A stretch of DNA of 64,000 bases from Vespula vulgaris (lineage: Eukaryota > Arthropoda > Insecta > Hymenoptera > Vespidae). Shown here piece after piece: positions 51,116-63,899 of the stretch (position 1 is the first letter of the stretch; each line of letters opens with the position of its first letter). The notes beneath the pieces were generated by a model that saw only the letters and a list, made by a program, of their open reading frames with translations, did no database searches and was not told the origin of the DNA. Location: contig NC_066601.1 in assembly GCF_905475345.1 (NCBI RefSeq), positions 3,670,001 to 3,734,000 on the forward strand, read 5' to 3'. The translations under genes and the position numbers were made by a program.

Positions 51116-54100
51116 GTGACTGATCAATGTGAGAAGATCTATGAAAATGCGATGAATATTATTTCGTGACAGAATATGCAAGTTATACAAGAGTGGGCCG
51201 AAAATTCTTAGATGGGCCAAAAGTTGCATCTTGATTTCGAAAATCAATTAACTTTTGTCGAGATTATTAAGGCTTGTGATTAGGATTTTAGTTTTACAAA
51301 CTAAAGCTTATAGTTTTACAATTTGAAGGCAAGAAAAAAAATAAAAAAAAAGGAAAGATAAATTAGTCCAAATAATCTCGAAAAGGGATAATTGATCTTT
51401 AAAATCATCTAAAAACTTTTGTCCTATCTAGAGACTTTTGATTCATCCATTATATGCATATAATGCTTTTAATCATAATAATAGTCACTCGTTAGAGAAC
51501 TGTTAATTACTTAGAAGTCAGTGCATTGTTCATTGTGCGTGCACGAATAATGGTGTTATTCAAATCTCAATTTATTCGTTAAATCGATAAAAGATTATGC
51601 GAAAAGGAAGTAGGTATAATTCATTTTACGATGTTATTCCGATGTATTTATTCATTGATATAATCGAACTAATGAAAATGCATTTAAATATGTTTTCTGT
51701 TACACGGACAACAAATTTCAATTTTTGCAAATATACACATGTGTAAATATGTATACCTTTCTTTTTTAAAAATACAACTCGATATCTTTATTTTAAAGTT
51801 TCAATTTTCGATTACATCCAGGAATAATCGGAGACCAAAGTGCAGTGCACGTATCCCTTCGCGAGATATATTTATTTAATGAAAGCTTGTGCATTTTTAA
51901 GGAAAAAAAAGCATCGGAGCATCTCGTTTCGTTATCGGAAAAAAGATATATATACATACATATCATGCTATTATCGACCCTTTTTATACACGGTTTTTAT
52001 ATTAATATTACGTAGGATAAAATTTCCATTGCGGAATGTATTCAGTCGATGAGAATTAACCATCTAATGAAACAAAAATATATCTTGTTTGATTATATAA
52101 TAATAACAATAATAAAATAAAAATATCCAAATAACGCCAAGTTTGTATTAAATTTTTTTAAATAATATTATTAATAAAACTATTGTACTGACATATTAAT
52201 TTTATGTATCAGTTTATACATAGTTCCAAATATAACAACGACACACATAATTATTTCTAGTAATTAGTAATTATTTAATTATTAATGATTTTGCTAAATC
52301 ATTACAAACGCTTCCCTGTCAACGAAAAAAAAAAAGTAAGAGAAAAAAGTAGAAAAAAAAAAGATTAATCAAGGAAGACGTGTTCCACGTATATATATAT
52401 ATATAAAGGGCGTATTATATTTTTCTTTGAAACTAATATAATGGAGGATATTGACAAGTTTCAAACTTTCCGAGCACGTGAACTAAACTGTGCGTGAAAG
52501 TTTGTAATCACGTAGATCATAGATACATAGAGAAGACAGATGTTCGTTAAATGCACTTTTCTCTCTTGGACGATAATGATACATATGTACGCCTTAAAAG
52601 CGATGCTTGTAAGCTTAAAAGACGAATTCATCGTTACGTGTAGAAGGTTCTATACTTCGAAGGTCGTTCTTTTAGAAAAAAAAAAAGAAAAAAAAGAAAA
52701 AAAAAGAAAAATAGGCTACATAACTGTACCTTATCTCTGGTAACGAGACGTTGACGTAAGGAATGTATAATGGCAAATAAAAAAAATATATATATATACT
52801 TATGTCAAGTTATCAAACGTAAACATGTATTCTTTCATATTTTTTTTTGTTCTCTTTTTGTTTTTTATTCAACTTCGAAGTGATAATCTAAAAATGTAAT
52901 GATTATGGCATATATATCATATTATATATGTACATATATACACCTAATATATATATATATATCATATATACAGAGTGGACAAAGGTTCGTAGGCTTGTAG
53001 TTTTGTAATCTGGAAAAAATATTGACTTATAAAGTCTCGACAATGAGTAATTAATTTTTAATATCACTTAGGAACTTTTAATCAACCATGATTATCATAA
53101 TTATTGTTTAAAGATAATCTTATATATTATATAAATATATTCGCATAAAGATTTTCGATCTTCGTTGAAGACAAGAATTGTAATAAAACAAAATGCATTA
53201 TAAACTGACTTGCGAAACGCATAGAAATTTCAAAATTTTATTTCAATCGTCGTTTCCAAGTTCCCAATTTCTGCATCGTGCACGCAAAAAGACAGACAAT
53301 GCGATTTTCCCTTCCATGTAATACATTCCTCGAAATTGCACGTTGACTGACAAGTTAAATTTAGATACCGGTTTAGAGAATTGGATACCGGTTAAAATGT
53401 TTCTTTACAAAGATATTAAATAATGAATACTACTTTATCTTGACTGTAAAGATAGTAAGATATTTATCTGTTCCTTTTATTTAAATTAGGATTTTTTGAA
53501 AAATAGATTTGAAAGAAAAAAGAACAGTTAACATAGAAACAACAGGAATATTTTCAATGACTCATTTTTCAAGAAAGTATCGATAAAACTACTTAATACT
53601 GCTTAGCGATATCGTGACATAACCACACGTACACTCAACGCCCAGCACGCACTCACACACACTCACTCACTCGCGTATGCACATATTTTTATATATCCAG
53701 GTTATTGTAGAAAGATTCAAGTTACTTCGTACAAAGTACAAGTGCATTTTCTGCCTTTGTCACCGAGATATCGCACAGTATTATATAATCGATTTCAATC
53801 CACCACAAGATTAATACGTTCAGGAGAAACATTTAGTATTGTTTTTTGGTTTTCCACGATCTAACATTCTATTCTAATGTTCTTCTCTAACATTTTATGG
53901 AAACAATGAAGGAAAAAGAAAAAAAAATAATAGAGAATATTTTTAGCATCATCTCGTATAAAAATTCGAACGATATTAAAATATCGAATTTTTCTTATCT
54001 ATGATAACAAAAAGATTGAAATAAATATCTTTTTTTTTTAACTGTAAATAAGGTTAATGATAAAATACGTCAGAGAGAGAGAGAGAGAGATAAAGGTGAT

Positions 54101-57100
54101 AATTGTTAAGAATATATTCATATATTCGTGTAATAAACGATTACCTATAATAAATGGGTATAAAATCACGATCCTTGAACTTCGCAACCTGACGCCATTT
54201 TGAAAACAGGAAATCTCTAAATCGAGAATTAATTCCTATATTTGCTATATTTACTTTCTAAATATATATGTATCATATAAAACGTAATATGTACCTACTT
54301 AAAAAAAATTATCAACTCTTGTGGAAGAAAACGTTGAATTATTGATTCAGAAAAAGAGGGAGGGAGAGAGAAAGAGAGATTAAGAGAGAGAAAGAAAAAA
54401 AAGGAAAAAAAAGAGAGAGAGAGAGAAATATCGAAAGATCGATAAACACGGCTCGAATAATTTTTATCCGAGAATTAATATAATGATCGATAACCCAGTT
54501 TAGATTCCGGACACTTCACTACGAGAGTCAAGAGCGTTATACTGCGCAGGACAGAACTACGTGGTAAGCTTCTTATTTAAGAAAATTTTATCTAAATAAA
54601 AAGATATGACGAAAATAAAAAAAAAGAAAGAAAGAAAGAAAAAGGAAAAAAAAAGGGAGAGAAAGAAAAATCTCATAAACAAATATTGCTATAATTAATA
54701 AAACGAATATAAGCAACGAGTATATGCATGTGTCGTATATGTGTATATATGTGTATACCAGTACGTATGTATGCGTGTGTGTGTTTGGGTAATATAAAAA
54801 AATAAGAATTTCTAAAAGAAAGTATTATTGATTTCCATGGTGTGAAGGAGTCGAATAGATGTCAGGTCGATAAGATATGGGTGGTAAGTGAAACTAAGCA
54901 CAAGAAAAAAAGAAAAAGAATATTGTAAATAACACATTAAGAAGATATTTTCTCTTTAATAACACCATGACCTCGTCGTGTGTTCCTTTTTCTATATGCT
55001 CGTATATGTTATGTACGTGTAACGGACGAGTCAAAGTACGCGCGGTGGAACAGGAACGACCGGAATCGCAGCAGCTGAATCGACCGACCCTCTTCTCTTG
55101 TCTCCATCATGGTAAAGCGCGAAGGTTCTTTAAAAATGGCGTCCATCGGTCTTTTTGCATGCACGAGGACGGCTAATAGAGGTTAGTAAAAAAAAAAAAA
55201 GAAAGAAAGAAAGAAAAAAGAAAAGAAAAAGAGAAAAAAAAGAAAATTGGAAGACGAAGAAACGATATTAAAAAATTGTCGTAGCAGTCGCAGAATTTTC
55301 CGTTAGACGTCACGCTGCACTTTGTCCCGAATGATCGAAAAGAAGGAAAAAAAAAGGATGACAATGAGGATAACGATGATCGATAATTATGAACGACTAG
55401 AGACAAAATCTGTGACAAATGAAAAAAAAAAAGAAATATACATATACATACACATGTGAAGTTAGAATATAAATAATATTACAAGAAAATCTTACTAGGA
55501 TAAGCAAAATCCCAGAAACAAAGATCGCCAGCAGCATTGACGTTGGTCATAACTGCGTTGCTATCGTTGTTGCTCTTCCGCGCGGAATTTTCTTTCTCCG
55601 GCATTGGGCACGCCGGTGCTACAGTCTCCGAATCCATTTTACGTCTCTTGCTTTTGTTGCGGAAAGATAGAGAGACGGACAGAGAGAGAGAGAGAGAGAG
55701 AAGGAGAGAGAGAGAGAAAGAGAGGATAGCGTTCGCGCACACACAAAAAGTAAAAAAGCGGCTATTAACACTCCTCGAAGTATACTCGACGACTACTTGC
55801 GCGTCGAAGAATCCTGCTGATGGTGGGGTGGTGTAGTGGTGATGGAGGTGGTAGTAGTGGTGATCGTGGTGGTGGTAGTAGTAATAGTAATATAATTGTC
55901 GTCGTTCAAAACACCGCGCGACTACAAAAAAAACGACAACGTTACTTTTCTGTTGTTACGTTTCTCTTAACCTTTAAACTCATCGAGAAGAACGTCGAAG
56001 ATAAACGAAACGACGACGACGACGACGACGACACGATGACGGCGACGACGACACGACGAACCGACGACACGATGACGAGAGAATAAGCGAGATGGAGTAG
56101 CTTTGAGAAGGAGAGAAAGAAAGAATGAGATGTAGTCAAATATTACATATATAATATATATGCGCTTGTTATGTACTGAGAGAGAAAGAGAGACGGAAAA
56201 AGAGTGAGAGGACGCAAGTGTCGCTCCGCACTGCGAAACAATTCGGTTCGTTTGTTCGTACGTTGGCTCTCTCTCGTGGCGCTGATGCCTTTCTCTCTCT
56301 TCTCCTCAAGAAGCGCCCCTGCCGAATCGGTCGGCACAGTCTACAGACTGGGCGTACCTGATACGCAGTTTCTCAACGTTAAGGCGCAAAACAAAAAAAA
56401 AAAAACGAGAGCCGCGCCAATCGTAGTAATTGCGCTGTCGCTCTCGATTTTTTTTTCTTTTTTTTTTCTTTGTTTTCTTTTTGTTTTTCTACTGTATCTT
56501 TCTCACGAAAGATACGGCCCTATGACACACCGAAGGACCTCACCAAATTTATCTCTCTTTCTTTCTTTTTTCTTTCTTTCTTTCTTCCTTCCTTTTTTTT
56601 CTTCCTTCCTCCTCCCTTTTTCTCCCCGTTATCCGTCCGTGTTATCCCTTTTACAACCCTTTAAACGCTTCGAATTTATTCCGTACACGAATTTAATACG
56701 TCGAAAAGGAAACTTCCGAGTCGCGCGCGTCGTTCGAGAACTGAAGGCTGTTATCGACCCGCGCTTAGCCCGACCCCTCCCTGCATCCATCTCCCTTCTC
56801 TTCCTGCGGAACTCCCTACTCTACTCACTCACTCTCTCTCTCTCTGTCTCTCTTTCTCTTCGTCCTACCTATTCTATCCTATTCTATCCTATCCTATCCT
56901 ATCCTATCCTATCCTATTCTCCTCCTCTTCCCGTTCCATGTTACCACCGCCATCTCCTCATCTCCCTTCCCTTACATTTTCGTTTCGTTCCTTTCTACTT
57001 TATTTGCCTCACTCACTGCGCATCGATATATTACCTTCACCGACAGCGCTTCGATTGCCTCCCGTGGCGATATTCCAAACTAATCAGGATCTACTTTCTT

Positions 57101-58020
57101 AGCGGGAGTTTTTGAATTAATTTCATTATCGATCTATCTTTTCTATTGAAATAATCTTTAATAAAATGATATTACGAAGAACTTTATTACAGATTATAAC
57201 ATGGAGGACTATAATAAATGTATTAATTCCAATATGTAGTATTTATTCGATCCTACACATCGATTGCAAAATATAGTCTAGGACGCATGCGCTAATTTTA
57301 AAAGCGGAGGGAGCTTCATGAATAAATGAGTGAGCAGGGAAGGGTCGGAAACGAAGTACTTTGCTAGCCGAGGGATTAGAACGACAATTTGCAGACACGT
57401 AGGCGCCCACGCGACCAAAGACAAACCCTCCTATTGTAGCCTAAGCTTTCGTGCGTGAATTTGCGGGGAATATATGCAATACGCATCAAGTGCGCCCGAT
57501 GAATATAGTGAGCTTACTTGTAAAGAAAGAAACAATTCAGACCTTTTTTATCCGACAATGAGTAATAGAGAAACTAGAAGCGTACAAAAAATGTCTACTT
57601 TGAACTTTCGATAAAAAGAAAAAAAAAAAAAGAATTATAATTCCTTGGGTATTATTATATCATGAAAGGAAATCGATATCGCGAAGGTCTTCAAGAATTT
57701 TCACTGCCACACGATTATTTCTAACGCTGCTAATATTTGTAATTCGATCGTATACAAGTTGGTAATCTGAGATGACCAAGAAATTCCCTCTCGAGGTCAT
57801 CAAAAGTCCAGCTTCCAGACCGAATGATGACTAAACCCGGAAAATGACGAGACTAACGAGGATGGCCGAGACCTCTGCCAACGGTGACCGACATTAAATG
57901 CCCGACATTAATCGACTACAAGAATCCTTGAAATTCTTTGGCAAGAATTTAGCACGCAGTTCTGTTTAAATTACGCATTTGGTTCAAGTTACAATGAAAA
58001 AGAAGATTTCTTCTTCTCTT

Positions 58021-58054
<34 letters not shown>

Positions 58055-61000
58055 CCTCTCTCTCGCTCGTTACTCCTTCGATATATAGAAACCTACTATA
58101 CCGATTGTAAACTCACTACACGGTTGATACAAAAGAATACCAATGATATCGACCGGAACTTGCAACGTCGATATCAACTATCGTAAGATGAAACCGACTT
58201 TGTTATCAAATTTATATACAAGTATGTACTATAAATATTATATTGGATAAAAATATCGAAATACTTGGAGATCGATTTCTCTCGTAGAAACTTAATACCA
58301 ACGATCTATTTTTCACTGATATATACGTATATAAATAATTGAACAATACGTAGAAATATGTTAGTACTCGTTAAAAAGGTTAAAAAGAGAGATACCTACT
58401 TTGCAAGTAGATGTTAAATAAAAGAAAAGGAAAAAAAATTAGAGCGGTATGAAAAAAGTCCGAGACGGAAAAAAATTTCTGATCTTTCAATAATTCGCAC
58501 AATTATCGCCGTTTGAACTTTCTATTACGTTCTTTTTGTCTTTGCAAAGAAACATGTCATGTCATACTGATAATGGCTATAGACTTGACAGATTTAATTT
58601 TATACCCCCCACGGATTACTTTTTATTGATAGTATTACGTCATTATGTCTGAATATAATACGAAACACTGGCACAAAGGTGTGTCATATACACCTATTGA
58701 GTACTGCAGAGAGTTTGGATCAATAAACTGTAGTAATCAATACTTACTAAGAAGGTTTTAAATTACACCAAAGGCTATCATTACGCACTATCTCATCTTA
58801 TTTCTTCGATAATTATTATTGAAAGAATGTGTAAGAGATAGGCAAACGTAAATAGATAATCTAAAGTGTCTTGACCGCGCATGGAAAACCACTGAGAAAA
58901 ACGATCGTTTCTATATCTCTTGCAAATCATCTTATCTTAATCAAATACAAATATTTTCTTTTTAGAGATCTGGCCAGAAGCGTTCGTACGTAATTTTAAA
59001 AATCGTTTACTCACCTTCGAAAAAACGTTTTATGCAAATTTTTACGATCAAAAAAAAAAGAAAAGAAAATAATGATAATAATAAAAAGACGTAAAAGTCT
59101 CGACAAAGAGTGATTTTTAAAATCATCTAAAAACTTTTGGTACACTGTATTTTCACTGTACGAGTTATTATTATAAAAAGAAAAAAAAAAAAAGAAAAAG
59201 TAAAAAGAAAACATGTAGAGATATCTATTTGTTGTTAATTCTTTCTTCAATCTTTTCATCCTCAAAGTCTAATCACAAGAATATAATTAAATTATGACGA
59301 GAGCAAGCTTATACGAATAGCGGTCAATGAGCATATGGAGCGATTAGCATGTATATACGTAACGGTAATAATTGTTCATATCATCGGACCATCGAGGGAA
59401 GAACTGCGCACATTAACCATATATACGTGTATATACATATATATATATAATGATGTAATATATATAATTTTGTATTCACCTCACGTTATTATGATTAAAA
59501 TTTCCCAGAAAAATTAACTGTTGAAATCGATACGATCGCCATCCAATCAAAATGTTTTAATAAAAACGTTTGAATTTTGTAAATGTATCAATTTTTTCTC
59601 TTCCTTTTTACATAACGACAACCAATCATTTTTATTTTTAGATATTTGTCATACGACTATACCTTGCTTTACCCTCCCGCATACCTATCCTTTCGTTTTA
59701 TGAAAGAAACGTAAAAGAAAAAACGCAAATTGCCTTTTCCTCCTTACTCCTCCTCCTCTTCCTTCTCAACTTCAACCTCAACCTCAACCTCAACCTCAAC
59801 TTCATCTTCATCCTCATCCTCATCCTCATCCCCATCCTCATCCTCCTCGTTGTCAGCCAAGCCGGTCAGTAACTACTTACTTACACGAATGTGTATACGC
59901 TTCGGCGCATTTCATTCGCTTATGAATCAACCTTTAAGTTTATTTTAACCTCTAGAAAAGTGACTCATCACCCATGACAAAATATTTCGCAATTCGGTCT
60001 CGAATTTAATTCAAGAGAATTTTAGTTCATAGAAAGATATTATTTATCTAAGCTTATCGGCGTAAGCGTCACGTTATTGATCACGTATAGATATATTAGA
60101 AAAATTAGAGAGAGAGAAAGAGAGAGAGAGAAAATAATAATTATCATCGCAATAATTAAATTAGTAATATTATCGTCTCACTTCCCTTTTCTTTGTTTCT
60201 TTTTGTTTTTCTTTTAATCTTATTCTACGTAAAGGTTAGAATATCCTTCAAAAAGATTCTTCGTTCGTGACAAATGTTTATAGATAGTAATATGTACATA
60301 TGCATGGCACGTGTGTCACGAAAAGAAATCGTTTTCGACGATGATGCAATGAAAAGAGTATTATATCGATTAAACGATAAGATATGCGTATTACATGCGT
60401 ATATAACTTACCAAGTCCCATGTCCCTGAAGATTTCCTTTGGTGCGATTTCAATTTCTTGAACCTTATTTCTGGACTTATCAAAATACCTTCTATCCTTC
60501 TGCCCGACGTCTTGCGTCACGTTCGTCGATGTTTTAGATAGAATCGAAGTAGCTTTAGATTCGGCATTTTTACCGGAATTAATCGTCTTATCGTCGTTTG
60601 GATCTTTCCTTTTGATCGTTGACTCGATCGCGGTGGTTTCTTCGATAACGTCGTTCACGTTAACATCATTTTGATCTTTCTTCGCGATCGTCGGTAGAAC
60701 GTCGACCGATTCGTTAACCTTCCAACGATCATCAAGAGTTTTATCGTTTTTCGTGAGATTATCATCGACGTGTTCAAAAGTATCGTGATTACTAGTCGAA
60801 AGAAGATCAGCGTTATCCGTATCGAGATTCGTGAGGGGAACAGGTGGAGCGATGGTCGTCGTCGATTGGAAGGAATCAAGATCGAGTAGGTTGGAAGATA
60901 CTACGGCTTCTTTTTCGCTCGTATCTTTCGACATAGGATTTAAGCTCTGATCGAAATTCATTTTTGTTTGGTCCGTCGTCGTAGAGGTTAGTACGTCGGT

Positions 61001-61774
61001 TGTGTTGTCGGAGAGATCAAGGAGTACGTTGTTCTCAGCACTGTTCGTTGATAAGGTCTGGGGTGATGGTGCCGATGATGCGGCGGCTCGTTCGGTTTCC
61101 ACGAAAGCGACTGTCGCTGCCCTGGGGTTGAACCCTTCCGCGGAAGTTGTCCTACCTGCCGGCCGTTGAAACGGATCCGCCATGGAGTTATACTTCTCGA
61201 TATCGGCGGAAGGTGGCGGGGTGGCGGGTAAGGCCTTTTCCTCCTCTTCCTCCTCACCTTGGCGGCCCTCGTTTAGGAAGGAACTATGTTTGGTGATACT
61301 TGGTAACTGATGATCCGTATGAACCTTTAGATCCGTCGAGTGTCCCAGACGATGATGATCCTGCACACGTGGCGATTCCGACGTTGACACTGTCGTGGAT
61401 AACGACGACGATTCTGATTTTTTTCCTTCCTCCGATTCCCCTTCCCTTTTCTCACCTTTTTCCTTCTCCTTCTCCTTCTCCTCCTCTTCCTCCTTCGTCA
61501 GCACCTCCTTCTCCTTCTCCTTCTTTTCCTCCACCTCCACCGCCTCCGCCTTAACCTCTCCCTTCGTCTCTTTTCCAAACGAACCTTCTTCCTTCTTACC
61601 GAGCTCCCCGACGAACAAATTCTCTGGCTCGACCCGCTCGAAATCGTCGGTCGAATCGTGCTCCCGTTTGATGTTCGAAATCATCTCCTCGCTCTTACAA
61701 TCGGAATCATTCTTCTTAAGCTCCTCCATGAGAGGACCCGTTGTTATTTTACTCTCCTGGAACGTCGTCGACAT
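44870..61774 (-). CDS. Rtnl1: Reticulon-like protein Rtnl1, long isoform and shared 3' exons
   Basis: Reticulons bend membranes and shape tubular endoplasmic reticulum, including axonal ER. Shared exons 45495-45702, 45191-45399, 45016-45121 and 44870-44924 encode the reticulon homology domain: VATLIYWRDPKKSGAVFG, a long hydrophobic hairpin (ATLGLLLSLAYFSLISVLAY), the loop with LPTEKTHELADIAVAHIN, a second hairpin (GVLLWCFTYIGSWFNG) and the tail ending KPEPTKED. The long first exon, 60412-61774, adds 454 codons from MSTTFQESKITTG. It is highly acidic and Lys/Glu-rich, then Ser/Thr-rich, and probably disordered. It ends in phase 1 and joins the shared exon, for about 646 residues. A leader donor near 62484 (CCG followed by GTGAGC) suggests a further 5' UTR exon. 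Alternative starts lie inside the 15-kb intron. Confidence 0.92.
46804..46861 (-). CDS. Rtnl1: Rtnl1 alternative first exon, short isoform
   Basis: Nineteen codons (MTRRNVYKASVKVLPDENP) end in phase 1 before GTGAGT and splice in frame to the shared exon at 45702, giving about 211 residues that are nearly all reticulon domain. The DNA just upstream (46900-47050) is GC-rich with several CpGs and is a likely promoter. Confidence 0.75.
46862..47060 (-). promoter_or_regulatory. Rtnl1: Probable internal Rtnl1 promoter
   Basis: A CpG-rich island in AT-rich DNA, directly upstream of the short-isoform start and rich in GCGC and CCGCGG-like words. No TATA box at a sensible distance. Confidence 0.4.
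47859..48075. mobile_element. Tc1-like MITE copy
   Basis: Begins after TA with CAGTCCTGGCCAAAAGTAT, a typical Tc1-like end. The interior (TTTTACAAACTAGACTTG, then AGTCTCAGCAAAGAG and GATTTTTAAAACCACTT) matches the copies near 51200, 53000 and 59100. Right end diverged. Non-coding. Confidence 0.7.
48661..48729. repeat. (TA)n microsatellite
   Basis: A GT run then about 30 uninterrupted AT units, in the Rtnl1 intron. Confidence 0.95.
49345..49366 (-). CDS. Rtnl1: Rtnl1 alternative first exon, seven residues
   Basis: ATG GCC ATC opens seven codons (MAITKKT) that end in phase 1 at GTGAGT, compatible with the shared exon at 45702 and giving about 199 residues. Very short reticulon starts are common, and the ATG context (AATATGGCC) is good, but the exon is too short to prove. 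Confidence 0.5.
50946..50981 (-). CDS. Rtnl1: Rtnl1 cassette microexon, 36 nt
   Basis: Bounded by TTTTTTCCAG and GTAAGA. It starts and ends in phase 1, so it can be inserted between an upstream first exon and the shared domain without a frameshift. It encodes roughly DAWFNPERLNPK, in which the aromatic/proline pattern looks protein-like. Confidence 0.55.
51189..51431. mobile_element. Tc1-like MITE copy
   Basis: The left end GAGTGGGCCGAAAATTCTTAG pairs imperfectly with the right end CATCTAAAAACTTTTGTCC. The interior shares TTTTACAAACTAAAGCTT and AATAATCTCGAAAAGGG with sister copies. Non-coding, in the Rtnl1 intron. Confidence 0.7.
52971..53088. mobile_element. Tc1-like MITE copy, short
   Basis: Starts CAGAGTGGACAAAGGTTCG and includes AAAGTCTCGACAATGAG and TATCACTTAGGAACTTTT. 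It is a shortened member of the same family, about 118 bp. Confidence 0.65.
55496..55637 (-). CDS. Rtnl1: Rtnl1 alternative first exon, 47 residues
   Basis: 47 codons from MDSETVAPACPMPEKEN end in phase 1 at GTAAGA after WDFAYP. They can join the 36-nt cassette (50946-50981) or the shared exon at 45702 in frame, giving 251 or 239 residues. The region upstream is rich in GA repeats and CGACGA runs (to about 56100) and looks like a promoter. Confidence 0.7.
56871..56918. repeat. Pentanucleotide tandem repeat (TATCC)n
   Basis: About nine units of ATCCT/TATCC, some as TATTC, in a pyrimidine-rich part of the Rtnl1 intron. Confidence 0.9.
58966..59150. mobile_element. Tc1-like MITE copy
   Basis: The left part TCTGGCCAGAAGCGTTCGTA, then AATTTTAAAAATCG, mirrors the right part GATTTTTAAAATCATC, then AAAAACTTTTGGTACACTG. 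The interior AAAAGTCTCGACAAAGAGTG matches the copies at 51 kb and 53 kb. Confidence 0.7.
59760..59850. repeat. Hexanucleotide minisatellite (CTCAAC)n(CTCATC)n
   Basis: About five CTCAAC-type units pass into about seven CTCATC-type units. The Ser-Thr reading frame across it is a by-product of the repeat. Confidence 0.9.
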
Positions 61775-63773
61775 CTTCCTCTGCTTCTTCTTCTTCTTCT
61801 TCTTCTTCTTCCTCCTCCTTCTCCTCCCTACTCTTCCTCCTCTTTAATATTCTACCTTTGCAAGGATATACCAGCCACGTCCTGCGTCGCGTACGATGCG
61901 TCGATTGACTGCCACACGCTGCTCCTTATACGATTTATTTATTGCGTCACCCTACGTATACTTATCCACCTTCTTCAAAATTTATCCACGCGATGTTTTC
62001 CGAACGAGAAGAAAGTTACGAATGCGTATCCTCGATTCCTTCGCGCTCCTTCTCACCGACGTCGCGCCGACGATACACGCCGACGGCGCTGTTCGACGAC
62101 CGTTGTCCTTTTCTATCCTTTCTTTCGAAGAAGACACACGTGCGGCGAACGACTTATCCTTCAATCTGATATATCTATATATATATATATGATATATATA
62201 TGTATATATCTATCTTTCTCTTCTCTTATTACAGTGTTTATGTACGAGGTTTCTTCTTCGACAGCTTTCTCTTGTATCTACCCCCCTCTCTCTCTCTCTT
62301 TCTATATATATATATATTTGTCTGTCTACTGTCTGTCTGTCTGCCTGCCTGCCCGTTTCTCTCTCTTTCCCTTTCTCTCCCTCTCTGTCTGTCTTTTCAA
62401 TAACCGTTCTCTTCCGGTTAACTATCCGAATTCCTAACCTTTTATTACGAACACGTATCTGAACGTGCGTGTTATCTCAAAGCTCACCGGCTCGGAACGA
62501 GAAACAGCTTTGATAGAATGAAACCGCACACTCCGGATTTATGTATTATCGCTTTTACACGCGCTCTTTCCTCGCACTAGAAAACGTCAAAGTGACAGCC
62601 GGAGAACGAGAATACGTCAAGTATCCAATGGTAGGGAGAAAGCTGGAGAGATGAGTGGGAGAAAACGGTGCGTGAGCGAACGAGCGAGAGAGAAAGAGAG
62701 AGAGAGAGGTAAATCTATAATAAGACTGACCAAAACTGACATTCCCGCATCAACGAATTGTAAACCTTCTACAATTCCTGTCATATTCTATATTTATCGT
62801 ATTATTATTCCAAACAATGTTTCTCCATTTCCTACTCTCTGTTTTTCAATTTATTATTCGTTAGTTTCCATTTCGCAAGCGGTCCAGCGCGCCCCCTGCT
62901 TTCTACCCTTTCTAGCTACGTCACTGATATGCCGGCTCGTTCGACCAATCATAAGACTCTTTACAAATCGTCTTGAACGTGACGTTATGCGCGCGTAATA
63001 CGAATGTTTTTACACTTCTTGTCATTACAAACAAATTTTATTATACATATATACATTTATTTTTATACTTATACATATCGATACATATCTAGGTATATAT
63101 AAAATGTACGAAGACGATTATTTGTACGCAGAAAAGTAAATAAAAAGTATAGAATATAATTTTATTATACGAGTTATTGTTTTTAAAATAATTAAGTTAA
63201 GAGATCGTTCAAGTTAATATTTATATACGTTTAGAATATTCGATAATATCGACTTCGATAATATCGATACGTAAAGGAAAATATTTCTCAAGGAGAAAAA
63301 TTTTATTATTCTGGCATTGTACTGATAAAAAATCTTATGACTGCAGAAATAGAAATTGACTAGTTTTATAACACATCATTCGATCGAGATATACATCAGG
63401 CAAGTGCACGTGTACTTAACGGTGGATTATTCCGAACAGTTCTTAGAATCTGGTTTTCCGAAAAGTAACATCGATAACAAAAGTCTTACAGAGAAGTATT
63501 CTATATTTCAATGTTTTCATTTTATTTTGTCACGTAAAATTTCAATAATAGAGGACAGCCTACGTAAAATAATTTCAACTTTCTACAAAATAGAAATTGA
63601 TCTTGTCATACATATATATATTATAATTAATTATATGTATTAAAATAATTACATTTCTTATATTACGTATATTTAACTTATATTTAATTAAATTTATATT
63701 TATCATATAGATATATATACTTAAATCAATACAAAATGCATTGAAATAATTGTAAGAAAAAAAAAGAATAATA

Positions 63774-63831
<58 letters not shown>

Positions 63832-63899
63832 TATTAAAACGAGAGAATTCTATGTGAGAATTTTGGTTATCGGAAAAAAATTGAGAACCACTGACTTAC
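61775..63899. other. Rtnl1 leader and upstream region
   Basis: Immediately upstream of the long-isoform start is a (CTT)n run (61782-61811), GAA on the Rtnl1 strand. GC-richer DNA at 61870-62160 and 62440-63000 probably contains the leader exon (donor near 62484) and promoter. Further right is AT-rich, with a (TA)n microsatellite at 63774-63822. No separate gene recognised. Confidence 0.4.
63774..63822. repeat. (TA)n microsatellite
   Basis: About 24 AT units followed by a short AC run. Confidence 0.95.

Noticed and set aside
56204..57115. 303-codon plus-strand open frame
   Set aside because: It starts at GTG, runs through poly-pyrimidine and TATCC repeats giving Ser/Leu/Phe-rich text, has no recognisable domain, and lies antisense in an Rtnl1 intron. 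The lack of stops follows from the base composition.
61300..62437. Plus-strand frames rich in Pro/Ser/Phe opposite Rtnl1
   Set aside because: They are antisense shadows of the E/K-rich Rtnl1 exon and of CTT/CT repeats.
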